The notes under the pieces are model-generated. The model saw nothing but the letters and a program-made list of their open reading frames with translations, was not told the DNA's origin and did not search any database. The translations under genes were made by a program, and so were the position numbers. DNA of 64,000 nt from Kryptolebias marmoratus (lineage: Eukaryota; Chordata; Actinopteri; Cyprinodontiformes; Rivulidae). Positions 11,858 through 26,000 of this stretch are shown here, piece by piece. How positions within the stretch are numbered: the stretch's first letter is position 1; each line of letters opens with the position of its first letter. The DNA lies in assembly GCF_001649575.2 (NCBI RefSeq), contig NC_051450.1, forward strand, positions 9,940,536 through 10,004,535, given 5' to 3'.

Positions 11858-14800
11858 TTCTGTTGGTTGAAACAATGCAGGTAAACTATAGAGCTTTTTA
11901 GGGAAATCAAGTTTAACCTCTAGTGCTATATCACATGTGCATACTCTTGGAATATATTGATATCTTTTGTGATCTATTTTAGCACTTGGAGTATGAGTTG
12001 CGAATGACCATCAGCTACAGCCATACAAAATTTTAGCTCAATATCTGTAAAATTTACTAAGATCAATTAGATGTGGCAGTTATCTTGATTTGGGTTGACA
12101 ACAAAAGTCAGTTGGAGATTGTCAGTACTGCACCAGGACAAACAAAGCAGATTTCAACAGATTTCAATCAAAGATGTCACACGTATTGCAGTTGAATTGG
12201 GTCCTGAAGTAACTCCAGAAGTTAATCAGTTAAAGATGTCAAGCCAATGACAACTTTCTGAAAGCTTCATTTAAATCTGTTCAGTGATTCATGGGATATT
12301 TTGCTAACAGACACACAAACATAGGCATGGGTAAAAAATATTATCACTCCACTTTTGGTGGCAGGCAATGAATATTCACAAAAGGAAGAAGTAGAAATTT
12401 GTTATATTCAAGGCTCTTGTCAGGAATGCTTATTTAAGAGCATCACCAAAGCCTGTCAGAGTAGGATAGATTGTATATATTTGTTGGAAGAGGTCACATA
12501 AAAATATGCGTGCTTTGTTACTGGTACATTTAAAGGATTGCAACACTGAAGTAGGGAAATGTGTCTTTTTACTTGTATATTACACCAAAAGTCAGAGTAT
12601 TTATGGATGTTAATGAGGACATTGTTATATATATATAAAAGACTGTGCATGCAGCAGTAGATGTAGCAACTTGACAGAAAGGTTGGTGATGTGCATGAAC
12701 AAAAGCATCTGTGATGCCAAACTGTAGCAATGCTCACTTAATGACTTCTCCAATTTTGTCTGGTTGCATTCAGGAAAACAATCCAGAGCCAGTGTACAAC
12801 CACCATCTTCTAGCTTTAGTTTTATCTTGTGTCAATTGCTTTATAAAATAGCAACATAGCATTCCTTGAAGGAATATTGGCATATTGCCATAGTTTTATG
12901 GTGACAAATGACAGTGAGTTATGAGCTTGAACTGATTTAGTTAAGTCTTGAAAATTATATTGAATATATAATGCTTTATCATGAAATAGAGTATGTGTTG
13001 TGAAGAACCCTCAGCTACTACCACACCAAATTCTTAGCTCCATATTTGTAAAACTAATTGAGTTTAGACATTTTTGTATTGGCTAAATTTGATTAGTTGT
13101 GTCAGCCATCTTGAGTCAAGAAGTTATACATGTGTATCAAATGATTACTTTTTGAAAATTTCATCTAAATCCATTTAGTGGTTCATGAAATATTTTTTCC
13201 TAACCGACAGTTTTGACTCCAATAGTTACTAGCAAAGTTTTGAGGAAAAAAAAAAAAGTACAATGTGAATGTTATAGATAGTCATAAATGTGCATAAATA
13301 TAAAGCAATCATAAGTAATTCTACTATTTTTAAAGACCAGTTTGAGTCGCTGCATTAGTATGATCTGCATTAGGAATTCTTTTTTTTTTTTTTCATTTTG
13401 ACCACTCAGTCATTATGAGATCTGACACTTTAAATGATCAGCTTTGTAACCGTAATCATAAGTGGCAGCTTTAGTTTCATTACATGCATTATCCGTCATT
13501 ACTGAAATGAGTAAAATTACTGTTTAGTGTTGCAGAAATAATGTTCTTGTGGGGGATTTCTGTCAAGTTTGATTTCTTCCTCAAATTTCTCACCTTCCTG
13601 TAATTGACTTAGACACCTGAGAAGTGGCACTGGCGGTAAGCTGTTTGCCTGTGAGTACCAATTAGTTTGTAAACATAAACAATTTAGGTCTATGTGCAGC
13701 AATGAGTAGACAGAGCTGTAACAATAAAAATAAAGAAAAAGTTGTTGACGAAAGAAAGTGAAAATTCACTTTAATCTAGGGTAGTATATGACAAAACTTT
13801 TTGACCTGTTCTTTTTGAGCTTGGAGTGTTTTCATCGTGTGGACTTAGAGCCTCAGACTTTGCTGATTACTTTTATCTCCACAGAAATGCATTTCCACCT
13901 GCCAGCTGCCAACCACATGCCAGTCATCTATTCCACAAGTCTTTAATAAAGTCGCCCATAGAGACTGCGAGATAAACACAATCCCTTGTTTTGATGCCCT
14001 GTTGATGAAATGGATTTCTCCAAGTCTTTGTGGAGAAATGACAAACAACAAGGTTGCAGAGGTTATATATCACTTTCATTATTAAACCTGAGGCTTCTCT
14101 GATCAGCATGTGTGAGAGATTCTCATAAATTTCCATTCATTGTTTATGGCTTGGTCTTGACTTTTTTTCCACTATGCTGCACATTGTCCTGATGTATGTT
14201 AAACTCATATCAGTCTTTCTATGTGGCTTTACAAAACAGACACTTCCTGTGGTGCAGAATGTAAAAAAAATAGATGTGAATAAAATTGATCAATTATAAA
14301 TAAAATATCCTCATGCTAAAACTTGGCAAGAATATTAGTAGTAGTGGAAGGAACTAAAATAGAGTTTTATTGTCCAGTTCATGCGTCTCATGAATCTGAA
14401 GAAAGTGTACGACCATGTGTCCCAAGGCATTTTTGAATGTGCCAGGGTCACTATTTTGGGCTCTTTGGACCCAGTATAAGAAAAGCAAGAGTTGTGTCTG
14501 CATTTTAAGCACAAAGTTGAGCATATTTCCAGTGTGGGTAGGACTCCACTAGGGTTTCCCCTTGTCTCTGATCTTGTTTAAGGTGTTCCTGGACAGGATC
14601 ACAATTCATGGAGCCACCTTCATAGAGAGGAGGGTGTCTGGTTTGGGAACCTCAGGGTCTCATCTATACATTTTGCAGATGATGTGTTTCTTTTGGTGTC
14701 TTTAAATCACAACCTTCAGTGTGCACTTAGACGATTTGTAGATGAGTGTGAAGAGGAGACAATGGGATTCAGCTCTTTTAAGTCTGAGACAAAGCTGGAA

Positions 14801-14888
14801 TGATTCTTCCTAGTCGGGATTGAGTCTTTACCTCAACGAGTTCTAGTATGTTGGTGTCTTCTGAAATAAAGGCATTTCTATATTCTCA

Positions 14889-14953
<65 letters not shown>

Positions 14954-17900
14954 AGGATCTGAGCTGAAAGGCAAAGCTCTTGATTTACTGGCCTGCCTAT
15001 GTTCCGAACCTCACATATGGTCATGAGATATGGATCAGAACAGAAACCATGAGATTATGGATACAAGCAGCTGGATCAAGCTTCTTTGTAAGACCAAACT
15101 CAGCCTTAAATCTAGGGTGAGGAGCTGTTACACCTCTGCATCAAAAGAAGAGTTGATGTTGTTCAGATTAGAATGCCACAGAGGTTTTCTGGGCACATCT
15201 CACTGGAAAAAGATCTTGAAGCAATACCAGAACTTGCTGAAATTATTATCTCCTTTGGCCTGAGAACTCATCCCAGGGAGGAACTGAAGTGATGCTGGAG
15301 AAAGGGATGTCTGGGTTCTCTTCCTGGGGCTATTGTTATTGTGGCCCAACTTCAGAAAAGCAGAAAACAAACTGATAGATGAAAGTTGCATGGTGCAAAT
15401 AAAATGGTAAAAATACATTTAATTGATATTGTTGTTAATATTATATATCAGAATATAGTTTTCTTCAAAAACTGTTTATAACTCACTGTATTCACAACTT
15501 TCAATTTCAAGCTGAAATACTTCTTACAATGTAAAACATATGGTAAAAATCTAGAAATTCAACTTGACTAAACTTACAAGCTTTATTCTTCTAAACAGAA
15601 CATGTAAAATACTTTTTTGAGATTGTGTACTTGTACCATATAACCCAAATAAAAGATAAAACTATCACACTAGTAGGGACATTTGGTTTGAAAATATATT
15701 ATTTAGGGAGCTGTTCAGATTTTTGAGGATTGCCCCATCATAAGCCCAGCTTACACTACACATATCCTGCCTTCCCATCTTTATCCCCACCAAACTTCAG
15801 CTTTAATATATGGTTCCTCTACATTCACTCAAAAGTATGAAGGGAAAATGGGTTTTTCTTGCTTAAACCTTTACTATGAACAGAAAATTATCCAGTTAGG
15901 GAATCAACCAAAGAGTCATTATATGATTTCCCTTAGTTAAAAAAAATATCTAATATTGCTAGTGCATTCTTTTTAGTCTTTTGAATGTTGACATTTTTCT
16001 TTATAATTGTCATCCTTTATTTCCCCCCCTGGCCACCCTTTTTCCTTTTTATTTATATATATTTTGGGGTTTTAACATTACATTTTTTTTCAAATATCAT
16101 TTCACCTTCAGCAGGAATAGAGGAAGGGGTTCCACTGCTGCTTTTTTAAGGCAGTAATGTTTGTGAAGCAGCTCTCAACCTGTTGACGTTTATCACCAAT
16201 AGATTTTGGAAGGCAATAGTCACAGTATGCATCATTGGTTCACATTTTGCAAATCATAATTTATTGACTCTTGCATGGGACGTCGATAGCTAAATTAGCA
16301 GCCTGACCAGGGGCACAATTGCATTTATGAGGTGGAGTAGAGGACAGCTGAACTCAAGTGGATATATGCTTTGAGTAGATATGGCTGTGGACTGTTGTAA
16401 AGTAATAACTCTAATTCCCTGACTAAAAATCATGAATTTATTGGAAGGAATTGATTATCTTACTCCAGCCAGCAGTAGAACCATTTTTTCTTAGTACCCA
16501 ACACTAAATTAAAAGAGAGCAGACAGACATGGGCCAGAGCAAATCAACAAAAGAATATGCCTCTCACAAAGTGCTGCTGTGCAAACAATGGCTGATTTTT
16601 GTCTTTGCTCTTTGTGGATTTTGTTTCATAATAATGAAATTTACCCACTGATTAAATACCTGAATTATCAGGATCTTTGACTCTTCATCTAATTACAGGC
16701 TTGATATTTACAACAAAAAGGACAGTCGACTCTCATCAAGAGTCAGGCCTAAAATAAACAGCAGCGCTCTAATTGAAAATTCATTTGCTAGTTCAGATTT
16801 TGATTAGATCTTGCCTTAGAACCTCAGCTATTCAACATATTCAATAACTTTTATTCTGTGCATAAAAAAATCACTCGTGAACAAGACTCCCAGATACTCA
16901 CGCCTGACCCAGAGGGAGTATTCTACCTTTATCAAGTTAAGAACCATGGCCTCAGACTTAAATGAGCTGACTCTCATCCCAGTTCGTTCACACTTAGCTG
17001 CAAACCACCCAGGTGCACTCTGAAGGTCATGGCCTTCAGAGATGGATTGATGGATTGAGGCCTCCTCTGCAGTAATGAGGGCATTGCTCTGGTCCGTCAT
17101 GATGAACAAGGAAGCTGATTCAAAAAGTAAAGCTCTGGATTTACCGGTCTTTCTATGTTCCAACCCTCACCTTCAGTTATGAGGTTCAAGTCATGACCAA
17201 AAGAATAAGATCCCAGGTCAAGTGGCATAAATCTCACTCTGTAGGGTGGCTGGGCTCAGCCTTAACAATAGATTGAGGTTCTCAATCATCCAGGGGAAGC
17301 TGCTGCTCCTTTCCATCGACAGAAGTAAGATGAGGTTTGGGCATCTGATTAGGATGTCTCTTGTGTGTCTCCTTATGGAGGTTTTCTGGGGACGTCCCAA
17401 TGGGAAGAGATACAGTGGCAGAGTGAGAATTTGCTGGGGGCGATTGTGTATCTTCTCTAACCTGGGAATACTTTGGGATCTACCAGGAGCAACTGAGGAG
17501 TGTCTCTGGAGAGTGGGATTTCTGGGATGCCTTCCTGGACTGTTTGCCTCTGTGACCCAACCACAAACAAGTGGCACAAAAATGAAGGGCAGAAAAGATG
17601 TTTCTATAAATCAGTATCATGTTTATGCCACATATAGAAACACTATTGTATCTCAGTAATTATATATTTTGCAAAGTTTTTCACTTTGTAGGTCCCATTA
17701 CAGTTAGCATTTTTTTTCTTTTGTTATGCGCCAGAAATTGTCTGCTTGTTTAAGGGAGGTCTAGCTGATAGATGTAGAAACTGCTATAGATTATTTGGCA
17801 CAATGACAGGAAAAAAGAAAAAAAAACTACTGCATAATGAGGTTTTGTCAATATGAGTTTGTCTTTAATGCCCTCAGTACATTGGATAGTAGCCTATAAT

Positions 17901-20010
17901 AATAAATTGCCTCTATATTTAGGTTACACTGAAAGTAGACTGTCTTGTCCTCAGCTCTTGTCTGCACTCCAAAACACTGTGTCCCAATTTTGACACTGCA
18001 CCAGTGTTTACAACACAACCAACAACAGCAAGGTGCCCAATTATTTAAATTAGGTTTATGGTACAAGGACTGTGATATATGCTATAAAATAAAACATGAC
18101 AATATTTTATGGCTCATTAATTTGGACAAGACAGGCCGACTTTGGAAGAATCCCAATTTGCAGTATGTTACAGCTAAGACATCTATTTTGTGCATGTGAA
18201 ATACCATCAGCATTTTAATGTTCTCACAAAAGTTACAACATATTAGGCTTTTTGTAATTTAACAGTATGTTGCACTGACAGGTCTCAAGACATCATTATG
18301 CCATTATATAAAAAAAGAAGTCTAATAGCTTGTAATGTGAAATTGCACTTGCTTAGTGTGGAGTGTATTACATTTTTGCTGGCACATGTTAATGGAGCTA
18401 AGTTATTGAATATGAGTCATTATAATTTATAGCCTGACCCATTTTAGTAAAGATTTGTCCACTTGAAAACCAAATGTGGTCCTAAGTGTAAATACAATTG
18501 TTTTCTGGAATCTAAATATAAGTCAGCCCCACTGATAAAATACTTTTTTCTTTCAAAAACAGTTTATATTGTTATGTGGTTATTTATCATATGTCTTTTT
18601 TTCATTGGACCTGGCAAACATTTTTATGATGTGCACTATATAAATGTCAGGCAAGCAATCATGTAATCCCATGTGTTGGTGCTTGTTTGTCTATTAGCAA
18701 ATTGAAGACCAAGCATTTCTTGGAGGAATGCATATCACGTGCCACCGATAGGTGAAGGCAGACAATTATGTTTTTGCTTGTGTGGTGTGTGAGTGTGCAT
18801 TTGTCTGTTACCAAAATGTCTCTTGAACCACTAGGCAGATTTGATTTAAACTTGCAGAAAGTAATTATTGGATGTACCATCTACTATTGATTACAGTTTG
18901 AAGTCAACCTGATTCATCAGGATGACGACACACATAAGCACACAAAAAGTTTTATAACTCAGTCAGCTTTGCATATACTGAGTGAAAATCTGGTGTGTAG
19001 TGCCTGAGACTGATCTCCAACACATATTCTGAGCACATTGAACAAGATCTTTGTTTAAAATGTTGCCAATAACTATTTGGAGTTAACTCTGTCTGTCTGT
19101 TAGCAGAATATATCAGAAACCTCTTGTTGAATTTTATTTATTTATTTTTTTAGGTAATAATCACTGAATGTACATCATACAAATATTGAGTTGAAATTGT
19201 GTATGATATTAGCTGAGTGTCACACCCAATGCATGCACTAAGCCTATACATTGCACAAGACAAGTTTAATACTTTAGCATTAATTTTAGGAGTCAACATT
19301 GCTTGTCACCAAAAAGATTTAATTAGGAACTAGATGGATTTTAATGAAACTATCAGAAAGTAATCACTGGGTGTACATCTACAACTGATTTGGAGTCGTT
19401 CCAATTCAAGATGGTCCACAACTAATCAACATTGGCCAACACAAAACAAACAACAATAACAACAAAGCCTATAACTCAGTCAATTTTATTCAAATTAAAC
19501 TAAAATCTTTCGTGGTAGTAGTTGAGAGTAATTCCTCACACATACTCTAAATGTGACATCTTGGGATATTACATGAGTACACGGATAAATTTGTTTTTAA
19601 GGTTTGAACAAAATGGTTACAACTCCATCTATCAACATAATATGATTTTAGTCTGCAACTCTAACATGAAAGGTGGTGGACAATATGCATTCCTTCAAAA
19701 AATGCTGGCTCTTTAGTTTCTTTGATCTTTGTAATTCTTGTTTTGTTGTGCCGCACACACCTGCTTTTCATTTGTTATCAGCTTACTTGTTTCCACTCAC
19801 TTACCAACCCTATTCTCCTGGTATTAGTCATTTTATTGTTGTTGTTGGATCATCTGCTGCTGTGTTCTTGTGTGTCCTTGATGGTTCAAGTTTGCTTTAG
19901 TTTAGGCATCTTATTTGTCTGCATTTGTGTTCAATCACCCACGTCTCATGACTCATAGAACTGGAGAAGCTTGCAATTTGATAAATCAGTTTGATTATTT
20001 GTTAAGATTT

Positions 20011-20041
<31 letters not shown>

Positions 20042-23000
20042 GTGTGTGTGTGTGTTTTAAACAAATCTGTGGTGTGCTTCAAACTTTAAATGTTCTTTCA
20101 CAGTTTGCATAACTTGGAAAATACAATTGCAGACTTGGAAAATATTATAAACTAAAACACTATTATATATGCACCAATATAACAATTTTTTTCCTTTTTC
20201 TGCAATAACAAAAATGCTCTGTTCTATTCAGAATCTTACCATGGTGTCCTTAGTTTTAAAATTCAGCTTCATTATGGAATATTTATTTAAAATTTAAAAC
20301 TACTACTCAGCTGAGCTATTGGCATCAAAGTCCTAATCCTCTTGGTATCAATTATATCAGGACCAATGGTTTGGTTTCCCCTTATTCCTATGGGTCTTGG
20401 TAAGAAAAAAAGGCAACACTTTTCCATCTTTAACGGTCTTGTAAAGGATTTCCTCCAAACCTTTAATCTCTAAAGATGCTGTTCTACAGGGATGTTCAAG
20501 TATGCTTAAGCCTAAGAGAGAAATATTGAATAATGTCTGAGTTTGATGTTGGGAATTTTTTGAGAGGAAGAATGTGGGTTAGAGACCCACCAAGCAGGGA
20601 ATAAAATGCTGCAAAGCTTACTACCTTATGTAGTGCAGATGTTATATGTAAATCACAACCTATTATAATTCAGCCCATGCACATACAGACCAGCGATGGG
20701 ACTTTTTTTTTCTCCTTTCTCTCTATTATTTTCTTGATTAGGAATGTACCAGAAATCACACTTTAACGAGAAATGTCCATTACAATTTCCAAGATTCTAA
20801 AGTATAGATACTTTCTTTTCAACAACACTGATAAGTTAAATTTTATTATGTCATTAGAACTAATTGTGTGCAAGATTGTGTTTGTAGGTATTTAACAGGC
20901 ATGCACAGTGGCTATCCTCAGTTTTGCAACAGGATTTTAAAACCATCAGTGAAACTAAATAAGCTAAAGATGTTTAGACAAGATAATTTTTCCTAATTGT
21001 TACACCCTTTGTCTGGTTTTCCTTGCAGCTTCACTCAAACTCGGATAAAGGCGATGGATCCGTCAGGTACATTCTGAGCGGAGAAGGTGCTGGGACTATA
21101 TTTATCATCGATGAGGTGACAGGAGATATTCATGCCACTAAAAGCCTGGACCGGGAAAGGAAAACACATTATGTCCTGCATGCACAAGCTTTGGACCGCA
21201 ACACAGAGGAGGCCCTAGAACCAAAGTCGGAATTCATAATTAAAGTGCAAGACATCAACGACAATGCACCTAAATTTCCAGATGGACCCTTTGTAGCGAC
21301 GGTGCCTGAGATGTCTGAAGTGGGTGAGTAGAGCTGCTTACTGAACTGAACCTCTGAATGGTTGCCCTTTTCAGTCAATGGCAGTACACCAACAGTTAAA
21401 TATGAAAACATGAAAGAATCTGGCAAAACATTATGTACTATGTTGAATGTGTTTATGTTGTTGTCCTATTAGTAGCCTGTGGTAAAAAACAAAAAGATCA
21501 TTGGAGGACTTTTGACTTTATTCCTTCTGGATGATCTGAGCAAAAATAAATGGATTTGTACGGAGAGCTGCAATCGAACATTTACCCTATGCTGCATTCT
21601 AGTTTGTCCTCTGTTCAACAACGTTTTTCAGCATGTTTGATCTTCTGTAAGCCAGTCAAGACCCCTTTTTCATATTTTTTTTTTTCTCTGGATGCTGTTA
21701 TGGTTTCCCTCCCGGGTGGGCAGGTCTTTATAAGCACCCAATAGTGCCTCCACAGCAATCCCTGCTATCAAGACTATGGAGTCCTCCACATCATGGAGGA
21801 AAGTAAAGCCTCTATTCACCTCCACTGAGACAGCTACTCTTCGCATGCCCAGCATCATGTGGCAAACATTTATCTTGTATTTCTTTGTTCTCCAGTTCTG
21901 TTTTTAGCTCGGGTGAACAAAAGCCATCCTTTTCTCAGTCCAGTGGATTCTGCCTCACAGCACAGTAGCTCTGGAGTATGATGCTCTAATATTTTAAAAT
22001 GATATGTAGGTTACCCAAACATAGGCCAAACAGCTATCAGAGTGATTTTGCTGTAAATACAGTAGAAAGCAGCAGAATTGTGGAATTGACGTTTGTTGAA
22101 CACATCCTATTTATCGTCTGTATGAAATATATCCCCTCCTGAAAAACATAGTATATTTCAAACAGCAAAAGAACAGCTTCATCAGCCCTGTAGACGATGA
22201 AAATGTGTAAACCTGATTAGAAATGCAGACCCTGATAGACCTCTGGGAGCCCTCTTTACAAACAGTCAATATCTCCCTGGTTGCATTTGTGAATATTCAT
22301 GAACAGACAGGCCTGACGCACATACAACTCTGCTTGTTAGTATAGTTCTTTCTTAGTCAGGCATGTCAAGTAAATGTTTAATAATTGACACATAATAAAT
22401 ATTTAGATTTCAGTTCATGAATAACTATTGGATAATTGGGCTTTGGCTCCAAATGATACAGAGTAATGGCAATATACTTGTAAGATGTCTCCTGACAAAT
22501 TTTGTTAAGTTCTAACAAGACTACAGGGTTTAAAGTTTTGCTGTAAACTTTATCATCGGTAACACAAAAAGAAAAAAAAAAAGAAAGAAAGGAAAAATCA
22601 ATCACCATTGATGCCCCAAGGGAAGAAATCAAGGACTGTGAAGGGGAAAATAATTAGCCTTTTTCCGCCCCCTCTTTTGCTCATGTCCATTAAAGTAATT
22701 CTGCTTCAGTTGGGCGTTTTCAGCGTCAAATCAGCTGTAACAATCAACTGTCCTCACACTCCAGAGCACTAATCCCCCCACATTTGTCAATACTGGAGCT
22801 TCGAAGTGTAGGAAAGGGCTGTCTTGGACTGGGGCAGCTAATTGGTTCTGATGTTCCTTTTCCTGTCCTAATTGATTAGCAGGGCACAAGCCAGGTGGTT
22901 CAACTGCTTGATCCTTTCTACTTATTGCTACAATAGTATTTTTTGAGTGCTGCCTGAAAAAAAAAAGAAAAGTTTTTTCTTTTTTTTTTTGTTTGCATCA

Positions 23001-26000
23001 GAAAATCTACAATTAACTTCTAAAAAGAAGTCACAGTTTATAGTGGTTAAAAATCCAGAGGTATTGCTGGATCTGTTTATTATGAATCAATGTTTTTCAA
23101 GATTGTTTGGCCAGAATTCTATGGAATAATCTACTAAGGCCTTTTTACAATTTGCTGCTATCCATGATTTAAAAAAAAAACAAAAGAAAGATTTTCAAGT
23201 ATTTGTCACTCAAAGAGGAGTCTGATAAAATTAGCTGTTGTTCAGTTCATTAGTAGCTCAAGTTATTGCATTAAGATGACACTGTACGTTTAGACATACA
23301 TTTTAAACAAACATCCTACTAAACATTCTATCTGTCGCAACCTATTTATTTTTCACAATGATTTCAAATTTGAAGCAAAATAGCATGGAGTAACAATTTG
23401 GGTTGTTGGATAAAGCTGTGAAGGTTGTGTGTTATGCTATTATTACTAAGTCCATTGGAAAATATTATTTTTTTGCTATCTGAAGCTGGGGACACAGTAC
23501 ACAACTTTCAGAGTCTTTGCAGATATTGAAAAGACTTGGAGTGCATACTAACAGACTGGTTTCAGAAGATTTTTGTATGATAGATGAAAGACTGGGGATC
23601 ACACATTTAACAGCTGTACCTGATGAGAGATCACAGACTATAAGTTTGTCAAGCCAACTAAAGCCAACAGATTGGCTATACTGAAACGTATATTTTGCAA
23701 TGATTTCTTATTGATTGTATTGATTTATTTGTACAAACCATGTCTTTCTTGCAAATGAGACAATTGTGTCCCAATACGACTAACCTGTACAAACAAAAGA
23801 AATAAATGAATGAATTTTTAAAATCACATGTGATAAGATTTGAAAACCCCCATCAAGAATAAACAGTTCTAACCTTCACCTAATCTATAGAAGAGAGTAA
23901 AAAATAGCCTTCTATCAAAAAGTCAGTAATGTTGTTGAAACCATTTAAAAACTTTCCAACTGTCGGACGAGCAAATTTGTTTCAACTAAAAAGAAGCAAA
24001 ACAAATGCAATGTCCATTATAATCACTGAAATTCTAAATGGCCTCTTCAATTTGAGTGTCCATGTCTGGAAGCCAAAAAGACCCTGTGAAAAAAGTTTGA
24101 AGGAGAAAAAAGTTATTATTATTATTTTTTTTAATTCAGTTAGTGTTGCAATTAGTTTATTTATTTATTTATATTCTATAAAAATAATGTTTTTAGTAAA
24201 TCTTTGCTTGTGCAGTCATAGACAAGACAAAATTAGACCTTTATAATATGATAGTCATTAATTCAATGGCTCTAAATATATAGTATATATGGTGGATGGT
24301 GCTTCAACACTTAAGCTGAAGTGCATTTATCAGCAAAGCTAAGCACAGTGAACTCTTCATCAGAAGTGTATAATAAAAGCATTATCATTATCAGAATATA
24401 AAATCTGATACTAGAGTTCAAAACACCTGCATACACAGTAGTAGAGACACTAAGTGGAAATTTGCTAAATGAAGTCAAAGTTTACTAAATTTTAAACACA
24501 CAGCAGTTAAAAGTCCAAAATCATAAAATATTCAATTTTATTTATTCTCCTGTGCCATCTCAGATTTTACACATAAGCTTTTTAAATAATGCCCACTAAC
24601 ATTGTGCCTCCAAATTTGGCAGCATTTAGAATAAACAAGCATGCTCTGAGCTACATGGTTTATTATGGCTGACATTACATTCCGCTCCACTGGCTCGCTA
24701 AGAAAGATAAATAAATAAATCACATCTGGTGAAAATCTGTGGAGTATAATTTTACTTTATTTCCAAAGGATCACAGCATAGCAAGTATCCAGTTGACATA
24801 CAGGCTGTAAGATCTTTCATGTAGCTAATAATTCAAATGAAATTGCTGGGCCTTTTTACATATATACACCAGCACATCAAATAAGCATTTTGTGCAATTA
24901 TAATGCATTCATCATGCAATTACAATGGGTCAATGAAGCCTGTAATGCCCTGTGAGCAACACTTGAAGTGCAAAATTGAACCACAGTGTTTTAGACTGAA
25001 AAACATGTAAACAGTAGTTTTTAAGCCACTTGTCTTTTTCATCTTTTCCCAATAAAAGTGTTTGCACCTGTGCTATCTCCAAATGTAAAGTTAAACATAA
25101 AAATATGTTCAGCAGCCTTATATGTGATGGGAGTCTGCTGTCGGTTCCTTATCCACCAGCACTGTTGAATATGTGAATGATTTTATGCATTCATGCTATA
25201 AGAATTCCCACTCATAAATGATTTATTTTATGATTGCATAACAGAAACTTGCTGGCCAGGAAGACAGCTGTGGTAGCAATACTTATTATTTTTCCAGAAA
25301 TGGGCAACTGTAAGTCAGTAGATTATAAAGCAAGCTAACTCAGCATCTTTGTTCGTTAGCTGCTTGTTTCTTTACATTAAATGTGGTGATTCTGTTTAAA
25401 GCGCCAGGGCTGTGACCAACATTTTAAGTATCTTTCTCTGATCAGCCCTGTGATCTTTTATTGAGAGTATATGCGCAAACATCCTCCTTGAAGAAATCTA
25501 CCAGATGTGGTTGCCATAACATATCAAACACAAAACCACTGCACAATTGCACATTGAGGCATTAACAATTAAAAACCTTTGAAAATGAAAGCAGCTTTCA
25601 GGAAATAATTTGTGGCTATGCTCATTTTTTAGGTACCTCTGTGTTGCAAGTCACAGCGACCGACGCAGATGACCCTACCTACGGAAACAGCGCCAAAATA
25701 GTCTACAGCATTTTACAAGGACAGCCATATTTCTCTGTGGACCCCAAAACAGGTGTGGCATAACTGCATGGTTGAGAAAAAATGCTTTACAGTCAGCACC
25801 CGTGTGCTTGCAAGCATTGTAACTATAAAAGGATGTAATGACTTTGTTGTTGATCTCTTAAAACAAAGTGTATATCGTGCTGTGAAATCTTTGCAGCAGG
25901 GGCTTCTAGCAGGGAATAGTCTGTTTTGTTATTTGCACCATATCTGACATCATAAAAGCAAAGAGTGGACACAGTAGATTTATGGTTGACTCATACCACT

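Larger units (their letters stand above)
4276..21028 (+). other. cdh18: cdh18 intron 1 (about 16.8 kb)
   Basis: Donor gtagga at 4276, acceptor ccttgcag ending at 21028, phase 0. It contains several dispersed-repeat copies, two RTE-like LINE fragments, a long TA microsatellite, a GGAT tract and a GT tract, listed separately. Otherwise it is AT-rich noncoding sequence. The stretch 9730-10140 is less repetitive and looks like a candidate conserved element. I saw no other exon. Confidence 0.85.

Noticed and set aside
21670..21858. Short minus-strand frame just after exon 2
   Set aside because: 62 codons with no domain, no splice context and no support. It contains a short TCCTCCA/TGGAGGA hairpin but nothing more.
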